From: Micropterus salmoides
Taxonomy: Eukaryota > Chordata > Actinopteri > Centrarchiformes > Centrarchidae
NCBI RefSeq assembly: GCF_014851395.1
Contig: NW_024041150.1
Location: forward strand, 5,446,891 to 5,510,890
DNA: 64,000 bases
Reading direction: 5' to 3'
Below, one piece after another: positions 12,401 through 27,400 of this stretch. A model generated the notes under the pieces. That model did no database searches. It saw nothing but the letters and a program-made list of their open reading frames with translations, and was not told where the DNA came from. The position numbers and the translations under genes were made by a program. How positions within the stretch are numbered: the stretch's first letter is position 1; every line of letters begins with the position of its first letter.

Positions 12401-15400
12401 TTAAAGGAGCATTCTGGTGTTTTAGTCCGTTTACTTCTACAAATCCAGCTGATCATTTTCCACATCATTAGTTTTTAGATGGATTTCCTTCCCATTGGTT
12501 TCTCTTCATTTCTATGAAATCAACTTGAAACCTTCTGCAGAGAGATAAAGACAAATGGAGAAACATCTATGTGCTCTTATTTTTAAGTATATACTAAAGG
12601 GTCAGATTCACTAAAGGTCTGTGTGAGTAAAAACGTGTGCAAACTTGATATCACAAGCAAATTAACACGTAAGCTGATCTGCTAACGTTGTGCAGCAGAA
12701 TGACGTCTTTCAAAAGTGCAAGATAGCACCTGTTGTTCATTTACTACTTTTGCCTTCATGAAAATGAAATTTGGGGTGTTTCAATGTTATTGTGTAAAGT
12801 TTTGGGAGGGTAACATGCAAATACATTTATTTACTACACACAGTGTGATCTAACAAGCCTAAACGCAATTTAATGTGAGTGCGACAGCGTCTGTATTTAA
12901 TACGTTTGAAAGGAAGGTGCAAAGTGTTGCAGAGATGGCTGCTGTTATTGTTGCGAGAAGGAGACACAGCTGTAATGAAAGAAGAGGTAGAGAAATTAAA
13001 AATATTAGACAATATTATTCTATACCCAATATATAGAAATAAATAATTTATTTGATTTATTTAACTGTAGGATTGAATTGTTCTTTTGTATTTTCCTTGA
13101 AGCTTTGGCAGTACTGTTGAAAGGGTTTTTTCCCTTCGTGTCAATATTTGTGGCATGACTGAGGAACGCATAACGCACACATCACGCCTCTCCAGCCGTG
13201 CCATGTTGGAGCTGTTTGCTGACCTAAGGGCTGATTTGGAGCCCGTTACAAGAAGGAGTTTCTGCGATGCCCAAACTTCTTGCAACCCCACATTTCCTCG
13301 CGGGTCATTCCAGCATACTGTAGCTGTTTCTGCTGGGGTTTCCTGTCCCAAGTACTACATTTCCACATACTCTGCACGCACTGAATAAAACAAACCCAGG
13401 TTTTTACGCTGTGGCTGCTTTCTTCCCTCCCAGCTCTCCATGGCGGGAACCATTAAAACACGCAAACCCCTCATTTAAATACTGCCACCTCCGTTGTGTT
13501 TGCTCCTATTGTCATCTACACAATAATTCTTAGTTTATCACCCTTAACATGTACTAAAAATACACGTGCAATATTGTAGAATGACACGCACTTTTGTTAA
13601 CTTTATTCGGGGTGTTAGTAAATCGGGCCCTAAGTCTTCCTGTCTCTGCGCTTCTTCCTTTTCGTCATGGTGGCCTTCCAGGCTGAGAGGAAGATATCTC
13701 GGTGTCGTGACCTGCTTCAATAAAAGGCCTCACTAAAATCCTGTTAATTCCCTCTGCAGTCTTAATCTCCAGGTGCTCACACGCCGCCTCTGTCTGACTG
13801 AAGAAGAAGAAGAAGAGCAGCAGTGGGCAGACACTTTCAGATCAAAGCTCTCTGAGCGTGCAGATAACGTGACCATGAAGGCATCATTTACGGCTCATTC
13901 AGCCGTTATCAGGAGGCCCACAGCTGGCAGATTAAAGGACGACGCTCCTGGAGACGGATTTAAAGACAGCGTTTGTTATCAGATTGATCATCAGGCAGGT
14001 TGATAAGTTCTGACGGTCAGATAAGGTTTGGGAGGAGCTGAAGAAGACAGGAAGTGCATCCTTGATTTAAACTGAGTACCCAAAGGATTAAAAGCTATAG
14101 AGAGCACACGTGAACTAACCAGACTGCACCTCTTTTTTTTTTAAACTACTGTCCTGATCTAAACCGGGTTTTAGTTATTAGATTTGTTGAAAGGTTTTCT
14201 TACTTGTGGATCAGACCCTGGAAAGTTCTGGTGTCACTTCAGCCCATTTTATCCATGAGGGAGCACCAAAATATCTTCCCTGAGAACTTCAAAATGTGTC
14301 GCCATGTTAAACTAAAGTAAACAGGGTGACAAAGTTGCGCTGAATTCACAGGGATTTGTTGAATTTGTGTTAGTAGCTGTGATCGCGACATCGTGAAATC
14401 CTGGGGGGAGTGATACAAAGAAGAAGAAACTCAACACAGTGAAACATAGAAACCCCACCGCCCATTAGCGTTTTGGTGGTGTAATTCCTGAGTCGGATGT
14501 AGCGTAGACTTTGACGCAGAAGTATAAATTGACCTTTTCGATACGCAGAGAAGTACAAGGTCACCGAATGCAAGTGAAAGGAAAAAGAAAAGATGATATA
14601 GAACAACACTGCGAACGTATGGAGCCAGCAGGTGTGATGGAGACACATGATTCATTAATTGGAACTCATGAATTTATTCTTTCTCTGTGACACCTGTAGA
14701 GAAATTACATAATTGACCCTTCGCTAAGCCACGCCTCCAATACGGAGTTGTCCAATCACAGCGCAGTATAGGTCTCGCTCTAACAGAGGAGACACTGCGC
14801 TGCATTCACTCTGATGCAAAAAGAGTCGTTTTCTAGCTTTTTCTGGCTGTATTTTTCTAACATATGGTCAAACGCTGTTCCTGCGTCTGTCTTGTCATAG
14901 TTACAATCGCTACCCAGAGAGGCTGAAAGGAGAAGTACGATTTATTCTCTTTCCAAAACCTAAAACAAATCCAGATAAATGTCGGCTGTGGATTGTTCCT
15001 AATGTGATGTTAGTTAGCTTCCTACTGAATGTAACGTAACGAATGTAACGTAACGAATGTAACGTGGCTTAGCGAAGGGTCAATTTGATAACATGAATCA
15101 TAGTTCATCAACACAACCTATTTATTCGTCTGTGAGCAGGATTTATTACTTCATCTGCTTGAATTTTATATTTAAAATTCTTCGTGACACCTTCTGAGCT
15201 CTGTGGAAACAAACTGGGGAAAGAAAAAACTGCTGGTCTCTGGATGAAACCTGCTGATCCCTCTTCTGTTCTGCGTTTGGTCCTCGGGGCTCCTGCAGTC
15301 TCATTATTCAGGCTTTCGCTGCTTCACAAACATCTTTCAGATCTGAAACTGAACTCTTGGACCTGCAGCAGAAACCCTACAGCTTGTTTTCCTCCGTCTC

Positions 15401-18400
15401 TCTCAGGACGGGTGAAGGTCTCGCTCTGAAACACTGATCTCTTTCTTGAACGCTCACCAAAACAAATCCAACCAGGACAAACTGAAAGCAGCTAAAGAAC
15501 GTGACAGTTTGACGGACCACAGCTGTGACACTTTGAGGCTCAGGCCAAATAAAGAAGAGATGTCTTCAGTTCAGATTTTAGGATCCATGGTTAAAAATGA
15601 GAATCGCCGCCTCCTCTTACAGAATGACTGACAGCTCAAAATGAAACCAAATGACTGGATATTTGTGTTGGAAAGAAGTGAACTCAAAGAAAATCCAATT
15701 TACTCTCTTTTACAAGGTTACATCTCTTCAGTCTGACGCCTTTAACACAATCCAGCAGTTATTTTGTGATGTTTTGTCATTGCACCTGGAGAGGGTCGTG
15801 CTTTTGGTCGTGTGTGTGTGTGCAGCTAATCTCCAGACTACTGGACCCATCAGCAGATCATTTTTTGTGCACTGAATGCTCAAAGAGCTCTCGTGGTTTT
15901 GAGTGCTGACTTTTCACTCCTCAGTGCAGACCGATAACAGTCATCGCCATTTCACGATACGCATTACGACATGGCAAAAGGCATCGGCGAGGCTAAAAGC
16001 AATACCTACCGTCTGGTTTGCTCTTGGAGCATCTGCACATTAATTCCATACCTGATCCGTTATGATCCACTAAAGTTACAACATGAATAATTCTCATCCT
16101 CGCTGCCATCTTGAATGTAAGGGAGCCGCTGTAGGTATCCGATGCTCTTAATCCTGCGTCGCAGTGGATAAGGCTCATGACTTTGGTGTGGAAGAGGAAT
16201 CAGAGGCTGCAGATTTATCAGCACCTGTCTGCAGGGATTTAATGAACTGGAGGAGAAACTTTTCTTCCAGCTGAGGATCCAGCTGGAAGAATAAAACATT
16301 AATTTAGAAACAGAGTTACTGACGTTCCTGCTTTAAACATTGCCAATTTAAACTCATCTTGTTGCTGAAGAGTGATTCATTAATATACTTTATTTATATT
16401 ATAAGCAGTATTCTGTCATTGCTGCACATTTGCTCTAAATATTTAGTTTGCCCCAAAGTGGCAGCTGAGTGAGCGGATAAAACACATTTTCCCCCCAAAA
16501 TCCCAGCAGCTCTCTCTGCACTGCCTCATTTGAACGAACCTCCCATCAGTGGATTGTAGCTGGCTTGTTCGTATCATGGATGGACAACGGACCCGGCTCA
16601 CCTGAGCCCCGTGTGAAGGAATGTTTCCGCTTTTTGCCGGAAAGTTAAACGACCATTAAGACACAAAAAAACAAAAACAAAGAGTTGAAAAATGTCTAAA
16701 ATTATGATTATTTTATTTTAGAATATATATTAAAAGTATTTTTGCTTATTTTACAGATGTTGCTCGCAGAAACAGCACAGTGTTCCTTTATTTCTTACTT
16801 TTTTTACCCTGAAAGAACATTCATCCTCTGATAAAAGTCCAACAGGTTTTCTGGGGGGGGGTTAAATGCATGCTGGGTAATGTAGGCAAGTCTCCATTCC
16901 AGGAAATTACAATCATTCATCACAAAAATAACTCCTGGAATTAATTAAACATCATCTTCTCAGGACATCTCGTCACTGACCTGATGCTATCAGTTCTCAC
17001 TTCACTGAATGAAACTCCCTAATCTGCAAACAGACACTGCTTTACACCACTGGAACCACGGGAGCTTTGGAAATGTTTTTAAAACGAGGAGAGAGGAGGA
17101 AATATCTGAGATTAGGCCGCATCACGTGAAGGACAAAAGAAGACCAGAAAGAGAAAAGCTTTATTTGATGTCATTTGGCGCCCAGAGTTTAGTCTGACAG
17201 GACAAATGAACCTGAAGGCGAAGATTAAAGATTTATTCTCTGATGTTGTTCCAGCTCACTCAAATCCCCAAATCTCCTCTCAGCCCACTGTGGATGTTTT
17301 CAAACTCACTTGTGCATGAAAGCTCTCTGGGCTGCGGAAGGTGTGTTTGGATACAACAAAACCTGTAGACCACAAGTCGGACAGCACTGAGTCAAAACAG
17401 CTTATAATCTGACAGTGAGTTGTTGTTTCTGGTTGAGAACAAACAGCTGAATCTTCATAGTGACTTTCAGCTCGTTGTTTATCTGTGCGGCTGCAATTTT
17501 CCTGTTCTGATTCCCTCTCAGAGGTCTCGTCGTGTCGTTTCCAGAGTAGAAGAAGTTGTAAAAAGCCACCGTGCACTAAATGTTTTTAGTTTATTGGTGA
17601 GTTAATGTTGCTAGCTTGACAGCTAACTTCTGCTACGATAATCTTCACCTGAACACACCTTTATTCTGCAGTTCTGCCCTCACAGCTGGAGGCTCTCTGA
17701 TGCACAGATTTAAATATCGACATAGAGCTAAGCTAGCTGCTAAGCATCAAACCTAACTGTAAAAGTACTCCTTTACAAGTAAAAGGTCTGCATCGAAAAT
17801 TTACTTAAAGTATTGAAAGTAAAAGTACTCAAAACAGAAAGAAAAATGTCCTGCGACTTTGATATTAGTCTGTATTATATAATGAGAGATTATTCATGCA
17901 TTAATTTAAAGCAGGATGTTGCTGCTGCAGCTCATTCTGAACTGTTTAGTTTCAGATTGATTATTAGTAAATATTCTGAAAGTAGTGAAATCAATGCTTG
18001 AGCAGTCCAAAACTCAACTTTATTACAAACATTTAAATTGTTAAGATAATTAAAGCAGCAGATCTTGACATTTGTGGACCAATGCAATATTAAATCTGTT
18101 CTCATGAAAAATAACCAATTCATTTTCTGGCACCCGACTAATCCAGTCACCTGTTTGGGAGTTTAATTTATAACAAAACATCATATTTTATAAACTCTTC
18201 ATGTGTTTCGTGTGTAAAAAACTGACATTGTAAAGTAACTGAAGCTGTCAGATAAATGTAGTGTGTTTGTACATGTGTAGGTTAACTGTGTGTTACAGCA
18301 GCTCAGGATGAGGAGGAACTTCCTGTCCAAAGCTATATGTGTGTGTGTGTGTGTGTGTGTGTTTCCGGTGACGACCCTCAGTGATGTCACAGCTCGCCAC

Positions 18401-21400
18401 AGGAAATGACACGGGGCTTTTCTGAGTCAGAGGAGTTTGTCACATGTGGGAACAACGGATTTTATTACTGTATGATAATCCCACCAGATTGAAGATGTTG
18501 ATTCCTGAGACGGCTCTACAATTAGTGGTACTTCTGCTGGTCGCTGCCCAAGTTACACTCTTTTTTTCTTTTTCTTTTTTTTTACAGGAAATAAATATGC
18601 AAGATTCTTCATTCTGCAGTACAGTGAAATATTCTGTCACATTGATGGTTAAAAAGTGCGACCTGTCAAGAATATTGATCCTGAAATCGGCTCTCAGACT
18701 GGAGCCGGCATCAGGATTAGAGACGGTTTCTGGTCTTTTTGTGCACAGTAAATAACATCATTGGTAACAGTATTCAGAACTTACTTAAATGTCGATTAGA
18801 CCAAGTGCATCCCCCTGCGTCTCTGACTGTCCTGACGTTAAACTTGAAATGGTACAAACCGAAGAGACGGGTCATTCAAAATGCATATTCAACATGTGAC
18901 TCAAAGATTCAAAATCAAACGAGGCTTCTCATGTAAGGCTGTGTTTTATTTAGTAGCTCGTTGCAGCAGCTAAACCACATTTCACTCATAACTGCTCTCG
19001 GTATGCTCTTCTTCAGTTCATCTCATGATATTTATCTCTAAAACTGTTAAATCTGCACGATGTCACCTCAGATACTGAACATGCGCACTGATCTTGGTAG
19101 TTTAAGGGACTCTGCACCTTTTTATGTGAACTGCAAACTGCCCTCAAGCTTTTCTGATGTTTTAATGACTCTTGTTGTTGGTCTGTTGTCGTCGTTTGGT
19201 GTTGTTATTGTCTGCTGTTGTCTGAAAGTTTCTTGTTCCGAGTCTCCCTCCTGATTAAATAAAGTTTATTTAAGTTGGTGCAGCTTTTGTTGCATTTGTC
19301 CTCATCGCTCTGTCACGCCACAAACGCCATATAGTGATTTTTAATTAAGGTAACGGTGTTTGTTTTATTTATTAAGAAAGTGAATCACAGAGTGAGTAAA
19401 GATGTTGCTCTCTTTCATGATTTGTGAACGTGCACGAGAACCCACAAACAGACTTATGGGAGACCTCCTGGGTGACTTCATCCTCCAGTGTACGCACTGA
19501 TTCCATGTGAAGAACTTTTTCTCCGCCCGGTCCACAACAACATTATCAACATAAAACTGGTTGGCAGTGCTGCAGAGGACTGTTGGCCTTCACCCACGAT
19601 GTTAGATCAGGAGGGAGGGGGATACATTTACTGTGTACTTGAAATATTTGAATATTTTACAGGAAAAGAGAGGGATTTGAATCTGCAAATCAAATGTGAG
19701 ATAATGGACTGTGTTTGCTTATTCAATGAGGAACATGTTTGTATAAAGAGTCACTTCCAGAAACACAGGAACGATTGTGAAACATGAAACAGTGCAGCTG
19801 AACTCTCGGAGCTGTTGTTGGCACAGACAGGAAGTAGTGAGACAAACAGTCCAACATCAACATCACAGTAAACACACACACAGACTGGGGCACAGCTGAA
19901 AAGAAGGGGGAAGGCACATTTAAAATCCTGAGGCTTCATTGCAGAAACATGTTCTAACTGCGTTTCTGTCTTAGGTGTCAAAGACAGGAGCAAATCTTCC
20001 TGTTATAGAGCCGATTCCTAAACTCATGGCTGTGTCCTTCCCTTCTCAGACCTTCTAACCAGAACTGGATTTTTCAATCAGCACTCGTCCTGTCACCTGT
20101 ATCTATGTTTGCACTGTGCGTGAGACTTCCTGTGTCCATCATGGTTAGCTAGCCATGGCGCTGTCAGACACCGTTCACCACTTCGCGCAGGCGCTGGCAT
20201 CAGTTTGTAACGCACTGGGCGGCATAGTTTAACACACTGGGGGAAACCCCGTAGTGGCATTTTTTTTACGCTAAAGGTAGGTAGGTGCAGGATATTTAAC
20301 AGTAGAGTCAGAGTAAGGAGGTGGTGAGCCCGAAACTGGACTTTCAGTCAGGAGACTGGTGTTTGTTTCCCGTGGGGGAAACAAAAAGTCAACATTGAAT
20401 TTTTTTATTTAGGTTACGTAAGTTGTGTAAGTAACATTACTTAACTTACGTAAGTTAACTGAGGTTAGTAACAAAAATGATCTTTTTCTAAACCTAACCA
20501 AGTACTTTTGGTGCCTACACCGAACCACAATGCAGTACTTCTTTTGAAAGTCTAACCGGACGTTGCATATTTATTGTTGCCGTGGAGCCCTAAATGTTGA
20601 AAAATGATGCACATGTGATGAGAATATGTTGACTCATGACTCTGCTGAACCTCTGAGATGAGCCCTTTTAACCCTAACTAAAGCGAGCAGCTGTTTGAGG
20701 AAATTACTGAGCCTTTTTGAACATAAATCTATAAATCTGTGAGGAGTTTTTAAAGATTAACGTCTTCAGGAGGAATAAATGGGCTCAGAGCTGAGAGCCA
20801 CAGACAGGAAGTCAAAGTGAGAGACGGACTGACATGTTGTTGGTTTGACTCTCAACATGAGATTTGTTGACAGGAAGAAAAATATACCAGGCTTAAACTT
20901 TACTGAACATCCATTTTTCTCGACATCTACTGTGAATAAAAGATCTTAGTGTGCGTCTAAGAACTCTGGGAGTTGTAGTTGATAGATGCACGCCGTTTCT
21001 GGAGCTTTTGTCCACATGGCATGGTCCTCATCGTGTAAAGTTTGTTCAGCTGCCAGATGTTCAAACTTTCCGTGATGGATCAGCCATGTTGAGCTTTCTG
21101 TGAGCTGCTCTTTCCAGCTGTCAGACGCAGTGACTCATACGGCAGCTCTGATCAGATAAAAAGTTTGTTATTTGCACTTTAAATGATCCATTCAGCCAAA
21201 TTACAAAAAGCAAAAACATTGCTCCTCTCTGTTCTTTAGTTGTGCGTGTGCACTGTAGTCAAGGCCAAAAGTCTTGTAGCATTACAGAAGGTCTGCTAAA
21301 GGAATAGTTTTTTAAAATTCACTTCTTCTCTTTCATGCTGAGAGTTAGATGTTCAGATTGATACCATGCTCATTAGCTTAGCTTAGCATAAAGACTGGAA

Positions 21401-24400
21401 ACAGCTAGCCTGACTCTGTCCAAAGGTAACAGGTTAGCTGTTGGTGGTCAGTGAGGAGACGACACGGTGTTTGACCTCCGACCCCAAACAGGATGGAGGC
21501 AGCAACAAACAAACTAACAGCAGTCAAAGACTCTGTATATGTGTGTGTGTCCTCGAGACCTTCAAAATGAGCTCGTGATCCGTCTTCCTGAGTCACTGTG
21601 GACACGTTATCACTCAGCATCAGTATCCTGACTCTGTGTGTCTGTGTTGTGCAGGAACTGGTGTGCGTTCGTGCAGAACCGCGTGGTTACCGTGGCCATG
21701 GAGTGCGGAACAGAGAAGTACACCATCAAGTCTCGGAGTCCGTGTCCGAGCGGGACGCCCGACTGTGAATTGGTCATGTGAGTACACAACAATAAGAGAG
21801 GTGGATTAAAAGTCTGGGGACCTGATCCCAGACGAGCTGAGAGGTCTGGATGGTTCATAACGAAGCAGAAGATCAGAAATGTATTTTGGCTCTAAACCAT
21901 TCAGTGTTTTATAAACCACCAGTAATATTTTTAAAACCAGTTCTCTGACAGACAGGAAGCCAATGTAAAGACCTCAGAACTGGAGTGATGTGGTCCACTT
22001 TTTGGTCTTAGTGAGGACTCGAGCAGCAGCGTTCTGAATCAGCTGCAGCTGTCTGATGGATTTCTTAGGGAGCCTGTAAGGACACCGTTACAGTAGTCGA
22101 GACGACTGAAGATAAATGCATGGATAAGTTTTTCCAGGTCCTGCTGAGACATAAGTCCTTTAATCCTTGATATATTCTTCTGCTGGTAGTTGGCTGACTT
22201 GTAATCATGTCTGTTGAGAGTCCTGTACTTAAATGTACGTTATACATTATGTATCTTTAAGCCACCACCTACCACCTAAGAACACATGAATGAGAATGAA
22301 ATATAATGCAGAGCCACAGCTGCTTCTGGCTGTCAAGTGATCAGATTCAGTCAAGTCTGTTTAATTATTAAAGCTTTAATTTCCCTCAAAGGCCAGCGGA
22401 GTTACAGGCAGGCGACTTCAAATACATTCTGCTGGGTACTTTTATTTTGAAATGTCTGCTTTAGAAATGCAGCTTCCTCCACAGCAGAGCCATGTTATTA
22501 AGTGTCAAGTCCTCATTGGATAATGGGCCGTGAGTTCACCTGCTCTCTAAGGAAAGTCGTCACCGAGATCCGAACCAAAGCTCATGTTTTGATACATTCG
22601 GTTAGTTTTGGTTTGGTTTCACTGCAATTCTGCGACCGCACTAAAGGACTTTACATGATCACACTTGCGTCCTGTCGTCATCCTCTATGTGGGCTGCGTC
22701 TCCCTGTACTGGACATTGATTGGTTTATTAAACAGCTCAGCGGGTATCTTTGACAAGAATGAATGAATAAAAAATGAACATATGCATATTTGCCACTATA
22801 CTATTATTATTATTATTATTGGTTTACACGTCAACCGCCAAACTTCCTGTAAATCTTCTGAAAGTGCGAACCATCCAAAAAAATGCTTTCACACCAGGAA
22901 CGAACCGAACCGTGGTTCAGTTTGATCCGGACCGAGACTTCTTCTTTTGGTCGGCCCAAATTTCGTCTGTTTGGTCCGGACTGTTTGGTCCGGACTGTGG
23001 TCCGTGGGAGGTTTCATACCTGCAATTTTGGTTCGGACCAAACTGAAAAGTCAGAAAGTCCGGACAAAACGACGTAGGTGTGAAAGCCCCCTAAAACACC
23101 TGGAGAGCCCCGACTCTGCCGAACCAGGATGAATAAAGTCTGATTAACGGAGCTGCACAGCTTCACATCCAAAACATCAACGTGAGCAGTCGGGAGAGTT
23201 TATCCCAGTGATGTGGAAGATACAGCTGGATTGAGTTTGTTAATGGGAATAACTTGAACTCTAGTTAAAGCACTCAGGAAGTATCCAGGATTTTAAATAA
23301 ACTGCAGAAAGTCTTACAAACAGATGCATCAGATCATAAACTGACTGTGCAACAAAGAGGCCTGATGAGCGAGCACAAGTGGGCCGACAGTGTGAGGTGT
23401 GACGGATGTTTTCTTTTGGTTAAAGGCTCAATTATGTTTTCAAACAAATTCTACTACACAACATGATATTTATTTTTCAGCCTCTTCTCTAATTTTGTTC
23501 CAGTGAAGTTCTGGATACCTTTGCCTGATGAGGGGTCACGACTCACAGTTGCTTCATTTTTATGGGTCACAAGAGAAAAGGGTTGTGAACCAGTGGGCCT
23601 GAATGCTGGATCAACACGTCCAACACAGCCAGGAATAAACTCACTGTGGGAACATTGTGAATCACTTATTCATGTTTTGTGTGGCACAAAAGTAGCCTAA
23701 TTCCAAAATACTGAGTCTAAAAATACTCATAGTGTAATTGTAAAAGCTTCAGCTCTGCTTAGAAAAAAAACTGTCTGTAAGTATTAACGGAGGGAAAGTA
23801 AAAGGTTTGGTGAGTAAAGCCAACGTGCTGGAGAAGAGCTTGGACGTACAGCTGAAGTCTAACAGCTGCTGAGTGAAATGTTCTCACAACTGACAGGAAC
23901 AGTTATTAAACTAGCAAACTAAGAAACTGGAGCTTTTCCTGAAACCTGATCCAGAGTCAGACATCCTGCTGCTCTCATTTAAAAACCTCATTTACTGTAA
24001 ATTAGATTTCCCACATGTTCCTGCGGTACCTTCAGCTGAAGACGGACATGTGGAGGACTTTGTACAAACTGCCCTCTGTGGAAACCATCAGATAACAGCT
24101 GAGCTGAAATCCACACTGTCTGACCTCACTTCCTGGAAAGTTTAAGTTTGATTTCATTCTGACCTGACAGCAGAGCAGAACTGATCTGAAATCAGATCCC
24201 CGTCAACTTTTCCCTCATCGAACTTCAGGTGTGTGTGTTTTTGTGTGTGCAGGTACAAGCTGGCCACCCGGCCGGTGTACAGGCAGAAGCAGAAGACCTT
24301 CACCGCCCTGCTGTGGCGCTGCTGTCCGGGACACGGAGGAAACAACTGTGAGGACACAGGTGGGTCTGCAGAAGTTACCGTGAAAAGGGTGAAGCTCCAA

Positions 24401-27400
24401 CAGCAGCTAGGAAGAAGGAGAAGCTGTCCACATAGCGACAAGTACTTATTGTGCAACGTCGTTTCCAGGAAACGTGAACAAGATGTCTGTCTGACGAAGA
24501 CCTCGCGGGGTGAAACTTTGCACCTGTAAAAACTTGGAGGCAGGCGCAGACAGCCTCTCCTCTTAACAAATGACTGTAATCTCATTACTTTTTTAAATTG
24601 ATGTGCAGCAGAACTGTTCCACTTTCAGCTCATCAGCTGGCGTCACGTATTTATGGTTTTTATATTGGTGTTTAAGAGTTTGTCTTTTCCACCAGGCTGA
24701 ACAGTGCTGACGCAGCAAACACACGTGTATATGTGCTAATATGAGCATTTGTTCAGCTAGAGCAGTGGTCCCCGTAGAGCCACTGCTACGGTTGCATGAA
24801 TATGATGGATGTGGTGGTTTTCAAACAAAGGGATCTGATGCTAACAAGGCTGTTTTGCTAATCTGGATCAATCGCTCGTATTATTATTAATGACTGATGC
24901 AGAAGAGAAATCTTCTTGCTGAGGTCGGTGGTGCTTCTGAAGGGGGGCCTGACAGAAAACGGTTGAGAACCACAGCAGAGGGTTTGCACAGACGTGCCGG
25001 TTGGATGACACACTGTTGTTCACCGAGAATATTGTCGATCTTTGGACAGAGCCAGGATAGATGTTTCTCCCTGCTTCCAGTCTTTATGCACAAGCATAGC
25101 TAACCACGTCATGACTCCAGCTCTTTCACACTTCTCCACTGATTTATCACAATGTCGGGCTCACGTTGGACACTTAAAACAAAAAATAAAGGATGTAATT
25201 CGATGCAGCAAAGGGAGAGATGTCGATTGGTTCATTCCACACATCCTTCTCCATCGTCAAAACCTGCTTCTGTGGACGTGTTACAGAAGCATCTCAGGGC
25301 TAAGGCCTCCAACACTGATTGGTCAGTTCAACTTGTAGATTACACTAAATACAGATATGTGTGTGCTGCGTACCAGCTCAGTCTGGATCATCGTTTTTTA
25401 CCCCAGTCATTCTATTTTTCTCCACTGGGGTCTATTTTTAAATGTCCTTTTAGAAAACCAGCCCAGCTTTGGTATCAGGGGTTTAATTTAGTCCAGACTG
25501 TGTGTGTTAGGGTGCAGTGTTTACCAGATGTCTGAAGGAGGACATCCTCTCTCCTCTTGTTTGCGCCAAAACTCAAAGTGTATCGATCTTTTTCCCACCA
25601 TGAGTCAGAGAGTTTTCCTCTCGCTCCATGAGGGTGTTTTTTTTTTAAAACCCACTTCCTGGTTGTTGAAGTGAGACAAACCAGATTATTTCATAAGATG
25701 TAAAGCGGCAGAATCTGAATAAATAAATGTCCTGATGTGTTTGTCTCTGACAGTCCCTGACGCGCAGCTGGATTCTGGAAGCTCGGCTCTGGGTGGACGA
25801 TCTGAAACGGCGAGAACAGGTACGATGACGCTGCTCACCTGCACGCGCATGTCGAGTTTCGTCATATACATATTTTACATTCGAATAAAATAAAACAATA
25901 AATTAGAGAAGAGTTAATAAATACAATAAAAGTAGCATTAAAGATAGAAATAAAAAGGGAAACTACTTTTAATTTAGAAGAATGATATAACACAGAATAA
26001 GTGTGTAAATGTGTGTGTATATATTATACACACATTTACAGTATGTACAATATGTGTAAGTTACAGTGCAAAACACTTTAGGTAGAGGGTAGTACTACCG
26101 ATCCACCGGCGGTAGTGAGGGTAGAATATAACGAGGGTATCTAAGGAACCAAATTAGAATAATGAACAAATATAAACATAAGAAAACGAGGTGCGAGTGA
26201 GGCTGATTGGGAGAGAAGGGAGATGAGCGTTGCCCACAGCCGGCGCCATCTTGGCTCTTCAGATAGTGAGCCATGTGTCATTACACTGGGGACGCTGGGG
26301 ACATGTCCATTTTTTTAAAATATGTTCTGAAAAATAGCTTGCAGCAAGAAATGTTATATAACAAATGAAATTGCTTGAGAAAAAAACTGCATTTATATTT
26401 GTCACCTGCCCCTTGAATTTTATTTATTATTTTGAATTATGAATAATTTGTTATTACATCGTGTCTCGTGAGCAAAGTGTTTTGCCACATACCCTGAATC
26501 TGAGCCCTGGTGACCCCACTACTCTCAACACAAAGACACACACTGAACCTGATCCGAACTTTCACCCTGATGGTCTGAGCAGCAGAGAGCTGATGGTGTT
26601 CAAGTTTCAACGATTATGTTTGGCACAGACCAGTCAAACATCCATCTGTGATCCTGCCTTTAAAAATTCTTTATTTTTTGTTTGGGAACACACACCCTTC
26701 AGTCTCGACGTTAACGGTGTCAGCCTGACTCATTCCTGCCTCTTTAACAAAGTGAGGAAGCTGTGAAGTGCTGAGTGACGCTCACCTTCAATAAACCCTC
26801 AGGTCAGGAGGAGGTCCAACCTCCCCACCTCCTCTGGGGAAGAGGGTGTGGGTGAGCTGCTCCTGCCCCCCCCAACACACATCCTCGGCCTGTAAACAAG
26901 CAGCGACTCACACACTAAAGGAGGGGGAGTGCGTCAGCGTCCTGATTGAGGTTTGTTATCAGAGGCCTTCAGCCATTCTGTTGAACACTGTAAGAAGAGG
27001 TCAGAGGTCACAGCAGCCTGACGGTGGTTGAAACTAATGTTGCTGTGACCTGAAGAAGTAAAGGAAGAGCGACAAGCCGAGGGCCGAGAGTAGGCGGGAG
27101 GCTTTTATCGGTCGTAAAAGGGTCTGTTTGTTTTACCTTGAGCCCAGATGTTCAGATGTCGGGAGGTGGATGAACGGTGTTTTCATGTTTTGACCCTTGA
27201 TGACAGCACGTGTCGTAGAGGTGCTGTGTATTCTGACCCTCGAGGTATTTTAGGAGTTGGCATGAAATGCGGTTCGGACCTTCACGTTCCCCTCAGGATG
27301 CACTAAATGCACCTATTCCGCGCTTGCCGCTTTTTTCCCCGGTTGCCGAGGAAAACGCAGTGATCTAATCACAAGCCGTCCAATCACAGCGCAGCAGGGG

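Larger units (their letters stand above)
9405..21654 (+). other. mmrn2 intron 1 (12.2 kb)
   Basis: GTGAGT donor and TGTGCAG acceptor. It holds a hAT relic (about 9920-10146), an AT-rich low-complexity block (10925-11350), a Harbinger element (12599-13630), a P-like MITE (14711-15085), a (GT)n run (about 18338-18362), repeat R2 (20120-20610) and, just before exon 2, 'agcttagcataaagactgg' repeat sequence (21370-21450). No further coding exon is seen; the small ORFs (for example 13773-14003 and 15184-15429) lack support. Confidence 0.6.
21778..24252 (+). other. mmrn2 intron 2 (2.5 kb)
   Basis: Contains the LINE relic and the short MITE listed separately. The rest is unremarkable AT-rich sequence ending in a TG-rich tract and CAG. 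The 24154-24585 minus-strand ORF is a shadow across exon 3. Confidence 0.6.

Noticed and set aside
13773..14003. 76-codon plus ORF beginning MLTRRLCLTEEEEEEQQWAD
   Set aside because: No splice signals matching the mmrn2 phases and no homology I recognise; probably chance.
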